Made by a program: the position numbers and the translations under genes | DNA from: Fomitopsis serialis | Lineage: Eukaryota; Basidiomycota; Agaricomycetes; Polyporales; Fomitopsidaceae | Assembly (NCBI RefSeq): GCF_022376445.1 | Contig: NW_025954979.1 | Coordinates: forward strand, 248,001 to 312,000 | Length of the DNA stretch: 64,000 bases | Reading direction: 5' to 3' | In this document: positions 1 through 12,837 of the stretch, in pieces | How positions within the stretch are numbered: the stretch's first letter is position 1 | Layout of the letters: each line of letters starts with the position of its first letter | The notes under the pieces: generated by a model | What the model saw: the letters and a program-made list of their open reading frames with translations, nothing else | Database searches by the model: none | What the model was told of the DNA's origin: nothing

Positions 1-55
1 CCCTCCTGCCCTCCCTGCATGCTTCACTCACTCCACTCCTCCGGCCCCCACGTAG

Positions 56-315
56 CTTCGTCCTCCAGCTGATCTCCCTCGCCGGCCTGCACCTCAACGC
101 CGCGGCCACCGCCGAGCTCGCGCAGCGCTACCACGCCGACGGCATGCTCGCGTACGTCGAGCTCGTCCAGCGCAAGGAGAAGGCGCTCGGCTGCGACGTG
201 CTCACGCACCAGAAGTGGAGCGGCGCCAACTACGTCGACCGCATCCTCACCACGCTCTCCGCCGGCTCTCCAGCACGTCGCCATCGGCAAGGATTCGACG
301 GAGCACACCTTCTGA
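56..315 (+). CDS. Isocitrate lyase, C-terminal exon (partial)
   Basis: This is the last exon of a gene running in from the left edge. Isocitrate lyase splits isocitrate into glyoxylate and succinate in the glyoxylate cycle, in peroxisomes or cytosol of fungi. The exon opens after an acceptor AG at 54-55 and encodes FVLQLISLAGLHLN, then GMLAYVELVQRKEKALGCD, then the family signature LTHQKWSGANYVDRIL. The normal family ending (a Ser/Thr stretch, AIGKDSTEHTF, stop at 313-315) is read only after a frame change near 266-282, where about two bases seem to be missing. The lesion looks like a sequencing error because the tail is otherwise conserved. The catalytic N-terminal part lies outside the window. 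Identification rests on the QKWSGANY block, as known for the family. Confidence 0.85.
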
Positions 316-828
316 GCGCACTCACGCAGCCGGACTGGAAGGTCCGACGCGTCAGTGACGGCGGGTCGGGGGGGAGCATCTACTATGGTGCACACGCACA
401 TGACGTTGGTTTGGTCGGAGCCGCCCCGCGCCCGGCGGGTATGTATTACACACTACTTACTTACTGGGAGTGGAGACGAGCGAGCGGGGATCTATGTAAT
501 ATAACAATACGACTGCGTGCAACGTCGACGTCGAAGGCGGGCAGGCGTCCAGCGGGACATGCAAGTCCCTCGAGGAGCGGGGATTAGAGAATAGATAAGT
601 ACGGGTGCGGTGCGAAGTGCGAATGCGACGAGCGAAGAGCAGATGCGGGGGGTCAGACTCAGACAAGATCGGGATAGGTGGCGCGTGGGCTATGGCTATG
701 GAAGTGAGCGAAGATGCAGAACAGTCGAACGTCAGACAGACCGGCGCAGCCGACAATCGTCACATAATAAGTACGAACTGAAAGCAACAGGCGACATCGA
801 AGCGTAGCAAAGATACACGGTCCCGCCC
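316..828. other. Intergenic, convergent 3' ends
   Basis: Space between the end of isocitrate lyase (+) and the end of the Ser/Pro-rich gene (-). It should hold both 3' untranslated regions. Open frames here have no recognisable protein features, and I see no RNA gene or repeat. Confidence 0.6.
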
Positions 829-3800
829 TCACTCGCCATGGTCCAGCCCGTGGTACGGGTACGAGAGCGTGTTCTCCAGCTTGTACGAGTTCATCTTCGG
901 CGAGACGATCTCGAACTGGGACACGTCGAAGCTCGGCCTGCTCTCCATCGACTCGCCCGAGTGCCGCGACAGCGCCCCGCCCTTTGGCGGGGAGTCGCCC
1001 GGCGTGAGCCTGCCGTTCTGCCGCGGCGGCGACGAGGACACCGTCGACACCGACGACATGCTCGGGCTCAGCCGCTGGCGTGTCGACGCACGTCGGCCAT
1101 TGAGCAGGTTCGACTGGCTGGACCGCTTCTTCATCTGCGCCTGTGCGAACTCTTCCGGCAGCGCAGGGCTCGGCGGGATGTCCACGAGCGTGGCTGAGCC
1201 AGAGGACAACACCGAGCCACGCCTAGTTGCGAGGGTCGACCCGTCGATGATGCTGGGCCGACGACGCTTCGGTCCAATATCGTTGAGCAATTCTTGGCTG
1301 GAGCGCGGCGTGCTCTGGGATGACGATGAAGGCTGCGCATTCAGGCTCCCGTTGGCTGACTTCCACGACTTGAGGATGGACTTGCGTACGGTGCCGTTCC
1401 TGTCCGAAGGGGAAATGGCCGGCACAGCTGACGACAACATGGGCGAAGAGTTTGGAGAGGGAGATGCCGATATTGGAGGGAGGTAGGGAGAGGGAGAGGG
1501 AGAGGGAGAGGCGGACTGCGTGGCGCTGACAGGGATTGCCGGCGAGGGCTGGCGCGAGGCGTCCCCAAGAACTGCATGCTCCTGACCGACGACTTCCGCT
1601 TCCTAAGCCTCGGCGGCGAGTCGCCCATCTGGTCGGACAACTGGGGGGACTTAGTCGAGGTCCGTGACATGCGCTTGCCTGCAGGGTCCCGTGGATCATT
1701 AGGCGACGATCGTCCGGACTCGAGTACGTTCACGGAGGCGCTGGAGAGCTTGCTGTTGGTCTTGCGCCACAGCTTCTTGATGCTCTTCATGCTTACCAGC
1801 GGCGCACCCTTCGAGCCCTTCTCACTCTCCTCTTCCGACACGATCGAATCGAGTGAAAACCGGCTCGACGGCGTCTGCGATTTCGCCCTGATCTCCGGAT
1901 CGTAAGAGGGCTTCCTAGAAGACGTGGGCCGCGAGGTGCCGTTGGGCCGTCGATCATTGTACATGTCGCTGCTCCTCTCCTCATGGATGCGCGTAGCCTC
2001 AGCCTCCGAAGGGAACCTGCCAAACGGGTCTGGGGAGAGGGGAATAACAGGTGAGTCACTGCCACTAAGACCTGGCGTGAGCATCGCAGGAGGCATCAGG
2101 GGCGGGTATAGCTCGTCTTCTCGCGCTGACGAGCGAGACTCTCGTTAGATATCGTGCCGGAGCGGGAGCGGGACATGACCATCCCATTTGGTGGTTCAGA
2201 AGAGAGACCATTGAAGGCTATACGTGGCGGCGACGAGGAAGCGCCTCTGTTTTCCGCAGGCGATGCAGACCTCATTGCGCTCGAGGCGTCTGTCGTGCTC
2301 ACAGCCGAGTATGGGACAGCAGGCCATTGAGCGCCCCCTTGGGCCGTTGTCGGCTCGCTAGAGCACGATTGAGCGCTCCATGGAAATTGTCCTATGGGTA
2401 TAAGCTGCTCACCTTGCGTTTGTCTTGAGTTTTAGTCTGGATGGTGAGGGTGAGCCCCATTTCGGAGGCGAGAGGGTAGCTGAATGCAATCCTCGCGTAG
2501 GAGAATCTTCGAAGGCCTCAGTTTGTAGTCGTCTCGGCGACAGTTGGACAAGGTTCTGTACAGCAGCTGTTCAGTGAAGACACCAGACAGAAAGATATCA
2601 ACCCACCTTTTCGAGCTCGTCGAGCTGCTGTTTCATAAGGAACTGACTCCGTCTTCGGTCATTAGGGTCATTTTCGTCAAACTGGCACGCAGCACGCTCA
2701 GAATCAATCGCGCATCAACGAGACATTTGCCCTCACCTCATCATCCTCAACACGCAAACCGAGGTCGAGGTCCTCAAAGATCGCGCCATCGCGTTTCTCC
2801 TCCTCCGGACTCCTCATCTTCTTCAGGCTCTGCGGAGGTACCAAGTCCTCCTCTGTATCTGGGGTATCGCCATCGAGGTACGCAAGACGCACGCTCCAGG
2901 ACTGCTCCCTGCGTTCGGGCTATCCTGCACAGCGAGGCCGTCAGTCCTAGCGGGCACAAGGTTGAGCGGCGGGGGCGGGGCGCGCTTGCCTGCGCCCGCG
3001 GTTGTAGGCGACGAACGCCGCTTGCCCGTAGATGGCGGCGAGGGGATTGACACGATGAGCGCCGGGCGGGAGCGCGAATTCCATAGCTCCTCGACCTCAT
3101 CCTCGTCATTCAGCCCAGTGCGGTCGCCCTCGGGTCCTCCTGGAACGAGGAGAGCGCAGAGCCGTCTAGAGCGAGATCGACGACGTTAGGGTTGGCTGCG
3201 CGCCGCGCGCGTCTCGCTTGCATGTCGGCCCAGGTGTCTTCGTCTGTGCCGAAGACGTCCACAAGTGGGTCACCTACCGGTGCGTTGAGATCCTCGAGGT
3301 CCGATGTGTCGTCTTGAAGCTGGGCATAGCCCTCAGCAGCCAGAGCGTCTCGCTCGCGCAAGAACGCCGGGCGACCATCCTGCATTCGCTCGACGAGGGT
3401 GAGGTCAAATGGTGCTCTCCTATTCTCCGCATCTCCATTCTCTTCCTCTCCATCCACTCTCAACCCTGACCCCTTCCGTGTGCCCGCCCGAGACTCTGAG
3501 CGTTTTGCATGACTTGCCCTGCGACTCCTTGCCCAAGGCTCATACCACCCTGCTTTTCGCCTGTCAATGTCGAACTCTACCTTCGCAAGAATGGGGATCA
3601 GAGCAGGCGAACGGAGACCAGGCAGAGGCAGCTCATCAGGGGAACTATCAGGGCCTGCAGAGAGAGATGACATAGACTCCGGCGTTTCCAGTTCAGACTG
3701 CGAGGAGAATACGGAATGCGACGCAGTAGAAGGAGATGGTGTCATGGGCAATTGTGATTGGGACACGTCTATCCTCCCAGGTGACATGAGCGGTCGCAAA

Positions 3801-4528
3801 GACGTCGCCGCGACTTCCTGTATGAGGGAAGGCGACGCGGGAGAAGTGCCACTTATTCCCAGACCTAATTGTCTTGGGCCGGGCGAGAGAGCATCCTCTC
3901 TGTCCGCCTTGACGACGCGGTGCCAGATGTGTCTCCAAATGTCTTCGGATATGCGAGGACCGGGCTCCTCTTGCTCGGGTTCAACATCGGGTTTCGAAGA
4001 CGTGGAGGTGAGGACGAGGTAGAGGATGAGACCTGCGGTGCTAGGCAGTGCGTACTCCTTCGCTATGGCGGAAAGTTGGCTTGACAGCGTGGAGTAAACA
4101 GGCACGAGCACGCCGCGGCCGAACTGTGTGTGGTAGCCCGACGCACCGGCGGGAGGGGGTAAAAGATCGGAGTCGTCCACAGCGTCAATATCATGGGGCA
4201 AATGAGGGGGTGGGATGACATGAAGGAGGTACTTCGTGGACGAGGCTGAAGATGTATAGGTTTGGACAGATGCTGCGGACGGAGTTGGTGACCGTCTAAA
4301 GTGATCAGAGGCTGCGGGGGACGTCGACGAGGAACTCGGCCAAGGCGGAGACGAGAGCGAGAGAGTGTATGCATGCCCTGCGGGCAAGGGTGTAGGTACG
4401 CCCAGAGCATTTGCGAGCTTCGCTAGGCGGTGGGGAGGGAGCGGGGAGCGTGGGGGAGCCCATGCGGGCGCGGACGCCACGGAGGCCGGCGAGTGCGTCG
4501 AAGAGCGGTCTGAGGTCGTTCCTGGCAT
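829..4528 (-). CDS. Large Ser/Pro-rich basidiomycete protein, function unknown
   Basis: One multi-exon gene with ATG at 4528 and stop at 829. The N-terminal exon (to about 3110) has a low-complexity start, then an ordered block with FGRGVLVPVYSTLSSQLSAI and YALPSTAGLILYLVL, then a disordered region ending in an acidic stretch. A downstream exon (about 2600-2700) encodes DENDPNDRRRSQFLMKQQL. The C-terminal third is disordered, with basic patches such as KSIKKLWRKTNSK and RKSILKSWKSANG and a Ser-Pro repeat. Frame breaks occur near 1580, 2110 and 3110; reading across them gives continuous Ser/Pro-rich protein, so I join them. Disorder, many SP/TP sites and basic patches suggest a phosphorylated scaffold or polarity factor, but that is inference. 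I recognise no named domain. Confidence 0.6.
1482..1513. repeat. GGGAGA hexanucleotide microsatellite in coding sequence
   Basis: Tandem copies of a six-base unit (GGGAGA on +, TCTCCC on -). In the frame that joins the flanking exons it encodes a Ser-Pro dipeptide repeat, so unit gain or loss changes repeat length without shifting frame. Confidence 0.8.
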
Positions 4529-6373
4529 GGCTCTCGCGCGGAGTGAGTGAGATTACCTTCTCTTGGCGGTGCTAGAACGACGCCCTCCGTCTATGCTAAA
4601 TACAGGGGCTGATGGGGCGAAAATGAAGGCGTGAATACATACATAGGGGCCCTGGGAGAAGCACTTATGGACGTACCTCGTATCCGAGTAGCACCCTAGC
4701 GGAGAAAGCACGACCGCGAGCTGCGAAACGCGGGTAGGCATATACCAGCGACTGTAGGGCCTACGGGCGTGGCGAGGGGCGGGAGGGCGGCTTGGACGGC
4801 GGGATACAAACCGTTGTAGGGATCTGGCAGTCGCGCCTTCAAACAAGCAACCGTACTGGTCTCCCCACAGGGCCATCACGTGGCTCAGACAGCGGCAGAT
4901 CCCCATCTCAGATTCCTGCCATCCATCATCTCGTCCGCAAGGCTACCAAGTTAACTCCAAATACCACCCCCGGATTCAGTGCTGTGTACCTTCACATGTA
5001 GAACAGCGGCCCACGACGATTTACAATTATTCCGCCGCGAAAACTTGTACAGCCAGTGTAACGACTAATGGCGAGTCCGTACCGGACCTGACTCGACTCG
5101 GCCCTGGGATGATGATCATTCACTTGATGCTTGTATGGGTTGTCGAACACGTTAGAAGCATGATATACGCCCCACATCTTCTCATTCGCCACGAAGATGG
5201 CTCACGTCGGGAACGACATTGACTGAACTGCTGACTGGTGGCCCTGTGAAACGAACCGAAGGTAACACCGGAACCGGTTTGACGTGTCTGCACACGAAAG
5301 AGGAGCCCCGTTTGTTGCAGTCAAACATATACATTCACACGTCATGCATACAATCCATTCATACAGGTACTGCCAGGTAGCGACTCATCACGACATATAC
5401 GGTATACGTGGGAATACGCGCCTGATCCAAGATGCCTGCTGAGACGACGACCGAGCAGAGAACGCGACGCAGCGCCAGTGTAGCAAGCGGCGAAACATAC
5501 CGCACCGTCGCACACCGACCCACTCGCACCCACAGACGGACCTCCCTCTGCCCAACAACCATCTGACCAGACGCGGCGCCCTCTCCCGCCCCGCGCGCCC
5601 CTGCCAGACTGCGGCCGGAAAGGTCGTAGTCAGCAAGGTGGAGGGAGGGAGGACGATAACAAGATGGGAGCAATAGTAGGAAGGGAATAGAAAGGAAAGA
5701 GAGAGCCGGAAATGACAGGGGTAGGGAAGGGAGGAATGATATGTACAGAATTGATGCGATTATCATGACGGATGGATGGATGGGGAGTGATGGGATAGCA
5801 CTACACAGAGACTATCATCACGGCGTACGGCGCGAGGGAGTGTCATATATGGCGAGAGGGAACGAGGCAGTCCTCCGCAATCGCTATGTCCAATGCGTGG
5901 AAGAAGCGATGGAGAACGTGAATAGAAATAGCGTCCGTGCGGGAAAGAAGACGAGGCAATACGCGGTGGCGGCCAGGGAGCGGTATATTCGTATGGGCTT
6001 GCTCCTGTTAGGGCTTCTATGGGATGGAGGGCGCGGCAACTTCGACCGCGGACCAGGAATTACGGAGTGTTGTGAGGGAGCAAACGATGACCGGATCCCA
6101 GACGTAAAGGAGGGGATGTCGAACGCGCGCTGCGAGCAGTTCGACGCACCGGACCTGCTCTCACTGCGAATTCCATCGGCGTGCTCCACGACCTGTGCTT
6201 CTCCTCAAGAGCGCCTTGGACCAATAGTTTACCGACAACCTTGGCGCCATCCACCTTAGGCGACCAAACCCGAACCGAGCCAAACTCCTCTTCACCTACC
6301 CTCCGCCCCCTGTGCTCGGTCGTACTCCGGACGCGCCCTGAAGACTCGGACCCCCTGCTTCGATGCAGGTAGC
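4529..6373. other. Intergenic: promoter side of Ser/Pro-rich gene, 3' side of casein kinase
   Basis: About 1.8 kb between the start of the upstream gene and the stop of casein kinase 1. The part near 5600-5760 is pyrimidine-rich on the minus strand and fits a long 3' untranslated region. A GT donor-like site overlaps the kinase stop (6374-6377), so an alternative last exon is possible. No open frame here shows recognisable protein features. Confidence 0.5.
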
Positions 6374-7630
6374 TTACCAGTCTCCGCGGTTGATGCGCTG
6401 CTGGCCAACTGCACCAGCACCAGCAGCCTGCTGCTGCTGCCGAGTGTGAGAGCGGAGCCTATGCACACGTATGAGCACACACGATCGACGCGACTATATC
6501 AGAAACAATCACTTACATGCGGTCCGGCATGCGAGGCTCTTCTTCCTCCTGGACGACCTTGCGCCTGCCACCAGCCTTAGCGCTCGAACTACCGCTCGCC
6601 TCCTCCTGGCTCCTGTGCACAGACCAGTCGAAGACGTAGTCGTACTGGTAGCCCTCACGGACGAACAGGTCGCGGAAGAGCTTGCGCAGGTAAGAGTAGT
6701 CGGGCTTGTCGTCGAAGCGAAGCGCGCGAGTGTAGTTCAGGAAAATCCCAAACTCGTTGGGGAAGCCGCGGCAGAGCAAGTCTGTGGGGGTGGTCATCTT
6801 CTTCTCCATGATGCGGTCGTACTTCTGCTTCTTGGTAGCAGCCTTCAGACCCTGCCACGGAAGCGAGCCGCGAAGGAAGTACATGAGGACGTAGGCGAGG
6901 GACTCGAGATCGTCACGGCGGGCCTGCTCCACACCCAAATGGGTGTTGATGGAGGTGTAACGCGCCGTACCCGTCAGGTTCTTGTTCTCCCTGTACGGGA
7001 TGTGTAGGTGCGTCTTCGGGTCTCTGTACTTCTTCGCCAACCGAAGTCGATGACGTTGACTTGGTTACCACGCTTGCCGATGCCCATGAGGAAGTTGTCC
7101 GGCTTGATGTCGCGGTGGATGAAGTTGCGCGAGTGGATATACTCGATGCGGGAGATCTGACGTGGCGTTTCGTAGTAAATTAGAATAGATGTAAACAAAG
7201 CACCGGTCATGACTCACCAATTGATCAGCCAACAGAAGAACGGTCTTCAGGCTGAACTTCCGGTTGCAGAAGTTGAAGAGGTCCTCGAGGGAGGGACCGA
7301 GGAGGTCAATAACCATGGCATTGTAGTCGCACTCCGTCCCGAACCATCGGACGAAAGGGACACCAACGCCACCGGCCAAGGTCTTGTAAACCTTGGACTC
7401 ATATTCGAGTTGCGGGTGCTTGGCCTTGACCGACTCAAGCTTGATGGCAACTTCCTCCCCGGAGATGATGTTGATCCCGAGGTAGATATCACCTGCAAAG
7501 GCATCGTCAGACCCGAGCAAAAACAAAACATTACTTGCCACGCACCGAAAGAGCCCGAACCAATCTTCTTGCCCAGCCTGTACTTCCCACCAACCCTGAG
7601 GTCTAGTCTGTGCGATGAAGAGTCGGCCAT
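6374..7630 (-). CDS. Casein kinase 1 (Hhp1/Hrr25, CK1 delta/epsilon type)
   Basis: Serine/threonine kinase acting in DNA repair, vesicle traffic, ribosome biogenesis and clock control in fungi. ATG at 7630 begins [20 protein letters not shown]. Visible motifs: glycine loop [27 protein letters not shown] with the ATP-binding lysine, catalytic [17 protein letters not shown], then [15 protein letters not shown] and [24 protein letters not shown]. The C-terminal tail is short and Gln-rich, ending QQRINRGDW after a last intron (6459-6516). The frame breaks exactly after the DFG motif, where GGTTTGG appears as GGTTGG (7039-7042). One lost T restores [14 protein letters not shown]. That motif is invariant, so an assembly error is far likelier than a dead gene. 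Other introns lie near 7160-7222 and 7490-7545. Confidence 0.95.
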
Positions 7631-9284
7631 GGTATGGATGGTGAAAGACTGGAAACCTGAGTGGGATGAAGCGGTCAGATATTAGTGGCGGGACAGAGAG
7701 GGAGAGGACAGAGGGGAAACGTGGATGACGCGGTGTGTAGTTAACGGTGTGGAACGCTGGCAACGACTCCCGACAGCCGCCCAGCGCACGTCGCCTTATT
7801 TAATGCATAATGCTGTCACCTCTTACAGTCAGGATGGCGGATGTGGCATTACGTTCATATTTGAGGCAGCAGTAGGTGTATGCTGGTGTCGTGTTGGTAG
7901 CCCGCCACAGGCGAGGAGACCTCGAGGCGACCCCCACACGTTATCCGATCCCTGGTCGAGCTACGGCCAAAGCGACGGAGCATTGAGAACTCACCGTTGA
8001 CGTGAAAGTGAGAACGATGAAACGGAGATGTAGTCGAGGATGAAGAACAAGGATGAGGGTGCGAGAGAGATGGGGAGAGAGAAAGAACGACGGGCGCGGT
8101 CGACGGTGGCAATGAGGCTGGCTGGGGATCGTGGGAAAAGTGGCTCGGTCAAGCTGCGTGCAAATGGTGCGGCGCTGAGACTCAGAGCGCTCAATCGATG
8201 GCTGTCTTGTTCTCGTCCTCCACAGCGCTCCCTCTTGTCTTCCTCCTTCCCTCGTGAGACGCCTTCGCAATGCCTGCTTTTTGTGCCGTGCTGTCTCTGT
8301 TGTATAGCCGCTCTTCACCTTCACTTGACGACCTTAGCACAAGCATCACGCGTGGCGACCACCAGGGCTGGCACCGTAAAACACCAGTAATGTGTATCAC
8401 TTGACGTCCTGGCGGCTGTGCATCTGGTCCTGGGTCCGGACGGCTTGCGGAAGTGCTGACGCGTCTGTCAGTGTGGTAAGAATGGCATCTCGCCCGGCCG
8501 CCCTCGTTCATCCCCCGCTTTGTGGCAATGATTGTCACGGCCGAGCTTCTACCGATTCATTGAAGATCCATTCATGTCTACATTCTCCGCCCGTCGTCTT
8601 TCCGGTCGCGCTTTCGGATCTACGCCTGGAATGCGTCGTCGCGCATGGCGAGCTCATGCCTGGGTGGCGAGGGAAAGGAAGCATAACAGCACCGTGCGGC
8701 GACCCTCGGCCGCCTCAGGATGCCGTTCTAGGTCCGCTTGACGTTATCAGCATGAAGGTGAGCTTCAGTTTCCGAAGGCCTACGTTCTCTACGCTGCCAT
8801 CCAGTGGTCTCTTGAGGACTATCACTGCGACAATCCACTGTAACATGTATCAATAAACTACGTTCGTTTTTGTTATTTGCCCGTACATTGAGTAAGCGAC
8901 AAGGAAGCGCAACGCAAATTTCCGGAATCCATGCAGTCCATCGCCGCCAAGTCTGCCACGACGTGTTCGTCTGCTCGGGCAAGTGTAACGACGCTCGTTC
9001 CGGAGATGGCCAAGAGGCGGCATCACACAGTTGGCAGTTGCGGCCGACGGCGGAGTTCAGTTGAGGGGATATTGCCATATCAGGAAGTGATAGGATGGGA
9101 AGGCTGAGCTCTGCAGCGAACTCAAACACCGACCGCAGTGTCGCTGGCAACACTGATACCTCCCCTCCGCTGGACCCCCCTCTTCCTCCAGCTCAGTCAG
9201 GCATCGGCGTCGACCTTGTCATTCTTTTCACACCTTCGTTCTTTTCCTCAGACATCTCGTTCTGCGCCGTGAAACTCGGTCACC
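7631..9284. other. Divergent promoter region, casein kinase 1 / chitin synthase
   Basis: About 1.65 kb separating two divergent starts. It contains an AT-rich patch near 7795-7815 and two ACGCGT hexamers (8348-8353 and 8459-8464). Pyrimidine-rich sequence precedes the chitin synthase ATG, as is common in basidiomycete promoters. Short open frames on both strands lack recognisable protein features. Confidence 0.55.
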
Positions 9285-12200
9285 ATGGCGTATCGCACAC
9301 AACCGCAACACGATCCCTACAGCCCCTACCCCGCCCAGGCCTACCCTGACTATCCCTCTACCAACACCGCTGCATTTGCCCCGGACTACCCGCCTGTCGC
9401 GCCCCAGCAGCAATATGCCTCCCCGAACCATGGCTACTACCAAGACTACGACGCGCACTCGAACTGGGAGACCAAGTCCACCAAGTCCTACCAGAGCAGC
9501 TACGGAGCCTCGCAGGCCCATCTAGTGCAAGGCTATCCTGCAGATGCTATCCCCCCTCTGCCGCCGCTGCCCTACCAGACCGCGCAGCTCAACTATCCGC
9601 CCATGCAGCAGATGCACCCGGGCGCGGGCTGGTCTGACGTCCGGGAGAAGCTCCTCAAGCAGCGTGTGGTCAAGCAGGTGAGCTCCACGAGGGTAACCTC
9701 GTCATGGACATGCAGGCCCCTTCGTTCATTGTCCCGAAGGGCATGGACGATATCGAGGAAATGACCAAGTTGCGATACACGGCCGCGACCTGCGACCCCG
9801 ACGACTTCATGCGCAAGAAGTACACCCTGCGGCCGTACCTCCAGAACCGTCACACCGAACTCTTTATCGTTATGACTATGTACAACGAGGACGAGGTCCT
9901 GTTCACGCGTACCATGAATGCGTGAGTGCACACCCCTTGGTATGCACGCGTCGACTGAGTCTGTGTTGATGCGTGCAGTGTCATCAAGAACATCGCTCAT
10001 TTGTGCAGCCGGAACCGCTCAAGATGTGGGGCCCGAATGGGTGGCAGAAAGTGGTGGTGTGCGTCGTTTCCGACGGCCGCAGCAAGATCAACAAGCGCAC
10101 TCTCCAAGTCTCGCCCTCGTACGCACCGTGATATGCGCTGTTCCAGGCTCATCATACTTATCATACCGCAGATGGGCTGCTACCAGGAAGGTGTCGCCAA
10201 AGATACCGTCGGCGGTAAGGACGTGACAGCCCATATCTTCGAGTGAGTATCGCATCTCGGTCCCACAATTCGAGTACTCAAGATTTGCAGGTTCACCTCG
10301 AACGTCGTCGTTTCGGAGAAGGGGAGATCTCGAAGAGCGCTTGCCCCGTCCAGGTCATCTTCTGCTTGAAGGAGCAGAACAAGAAGAAGCTGAACAGCCA
10401 CCGTTGGTTCTTCAACGCTTTCGGACCCCTCATCAGGCCCAACGGTGAGCAAACCTAACGCATGGAGGCTCGATGATATCACCTCACTTCACTTGACAGT
10501 CTGTGTGCTTCTGGATGTTGGAACTAAGCCCACTGGTACATCTATCTATGACTTATGGAAATGTTCGTGGAAGTGTTGTTATGCGTTGTCAGTCGGTTCT
10601 CATCATCTACACAGGTTTCGACAAGCACTCGAACGTCGGTGGTGCATGTGGAGAGTGAGCACTTTGACTCTCCCCCGAGGCCAGCCGCTCATCTATGATT
10701 TGCTAGAATCTGCGTCGATACCGGAAGGTTCTGCTGGTCTATTCTGAGGAGTCCTCTGGCGGCCTCCCAGAACTTTGAGTATAAGATGTCGAACATCCTC
10801 GATAAACCCCTGGAGGCACGTGCCAGTTCCCAACTCAGGTCATGTATGAAGTTGACGGCATTTTGTAACAGAGTGTGTTCGGATACATCAGTGTGCTGCC
10901 CGGTGCCTTCAGCGCCTACAGGTACAGGGCTCTCCAGAACGGCCCTGACGGCAAGGGGCCATTGGCGTCATACTTCAAGGGTGAGACGATGCACGGAGGT
11001 AACAGTAATGCGGGTCTATTCGGTAAGTTCCTGACTGTTGAGTGGGATTCATACGACGTTAACTGTTTTTCCCTTGCAGAACGTAACATGTACCTTGCTG
11101 AGGACGTATCTCTGTTTCGAGATTGTGACCAAGAAGCGCGAGGGCTGGATGTACGTCGACCGGATCTAGTCGTTAGGCTGATCTCATTCCTTCCATAGCC
11201 TCAAATATGTGAAGAGGCAAAGGCCGCAACCGATGTCCCGAAAGTGTACGTATTCTCCGGCCGATGAGAGCGTCCCATGCTGAGAGGTTCTGCAGGTCCC
11301 TGAGTTCATCTCTCAACGTCGTCGCTGGCTGAACGGCTCCCTTTTCGCCACTGTGCATTCGACCGTCTTCTTTTGGAGGATCTGGACGTCCGGACAGAAC
11401 CCTATTCGGATGTTGCTGCTCCAAGTGCGTTCGCAGAACGTAGTACCGTGGCAAACTGATGGCTCCGTTCAGATCGAATTCATCTACAACGCCGTCCAGC
11501 TATTGTTCACGTGGACATCGCTGGCGAATTTCTACCTGGCTTTCTACTTCGTAAGTTCCAAGACCTCGACCTTGAAGTCCAAACGTATTCACAGTTGCAA
11601 TTTAGTTGGTCTCTTCGGCAACTTCTGGCAATGGTTCTGAGGACGCTTTCTTCTTCCTCAACAAAGGTGCCGGTGTTCAGGTCTTTGAGGCATTCCTGAA
11701 GGTAGCATACTCTGCTTGCCTCGCATCCGTCTCGTGTACTCACGTCGCAACATAGCTCTACATTGCGCTCATCTTCGTCATCGTGGTATGTTCACTTGGC
11801 AACCGTCCTCAAGGGTCCAAGTGGATCTACGCGTTCTGCATGGTGCTCTTCGGATTCTGTAACATCATCACACTCTGGTGTGCTGGTTACACAGTCTGGC
11901 TCGCGGTGCCTCACACCGTTTCTGGATGGGAAGACTTCCCCAAGTGAGTGTTCATGACTCGTTGTGTGCACGACCTATTGACGTGATGTTCGTGCAGACT
12001 CATCGAGAACAACGCTGCATTCCGTGACATTGTCGTTTCCCTGGCCGCCACTTACGGTCTCTACTTCGTCGGCTCCTTCATGCATTTGAGCCGTGGCACA
12101 TGTTCACGTCCTTCATTCAGTACTGTTCCTCCTCCCGAGCTGTAAGTCTTTTTTCCGTCGAAATGGCAAACTCTGACTGAACACTGATTGTTAGATGTGA

Positions 12201-12837
12201 ACATCTTGAGTACGTCGTTGCTGCCTGGCAGCCGTTCATTTTCTCACAAATTACAGTGATGTACGCATGTGCAACCTTCACGATGTCACCTGGGGTACCA
12301 AGGGTGACAACGGTTCGCAAGGATCTCGGTGGTGCCAAGAAGGTTAAGAACTCGAGCGGCCAGGACGTCCTGAGTCGAGGTGCCTACGGCCCGTGAAGAC
12401 GTCGATCAACTCTGGAATGCATCGCGCTATGCCCTGTCTGTGAAGCCCCCAGAGCAGAAGGAGCACCGAGACGCCGCTACCAAGCAAGCCGATCATGACC
12501 GCAACAGTCGTACCAACGTTGTGCTCACCTGGATCGGCACCAACATGTGGGTGTGCCGTGTGCCATTGACTGTGTTGACTAAACGGTGTCCACTCAGGGT
12601 TATGATCCTGGTCTTTACTTCGTCTGCCTTCTCCGACTGGGTCGATGAGCACGTCAGCCAAGGTGGCGACGACTCTACATTCAACCCATATCTGACTTTC
12701 TTGTTCTATGCCCTGTGCGTACATTGTCGTGCTTTCTCGCTGACCTCCGTACTGACATCTCGTACAGTGCTGGTCTCTCCGCCATTCGTTTTGTCTGCTC
12801 GGCGATCTACCTTATTATGCGCCTGTTTGGGTTCTAA
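9285..12837 (+). CDS. Chitin synthase (division 1, class I-III)
   Basis: Polymerises UDP-GlcNAc into wall chitin at the plasma membrane. ATG at 9285 opens a Tyr/Pro/Gln-rich cytosolic tail ([16 protein letters not shown]). The catalytic region follows: [120 protein letters not shown], and the processivity motif [10 protein letters not shown] (QRRRW at 11314-11328). Membrane helices follow, ending [13 protein letters not shown] at the stop (12835-12837). The AEDRIL motif near 11100-11120 is broken by two missing C bases, and other single-base breaks occur throughout. Many short introns are present, including a pair flanking a 15-base exon at 12195-12209. Class within division 1 cannot be fixed by eye. 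Confidence 0.93.
12195..12209 (+). other. 15-base microexon in chitin synthase
   Basis: The exon is flanked by GTAAGT (12142) ... TTAG (12194) and GTACGT (12210) ... ACAG (12256). Including it gives the expected run PSYVNIL between two transmembrane stretches. Confidence 0.75.

Noticed and set aside
4553..4906. Open frame upstream of the Ser/Pro-rich gene
   Set aside because: No motif, no introns, composition random; lies in a promoter.
7991..8390. Overlapping open frames on both strands in the casein kinase / chitin synthase promoter
   Set aside because: Mutually exclusive frames of low-complexity Ser/Arg sequence with no family features.
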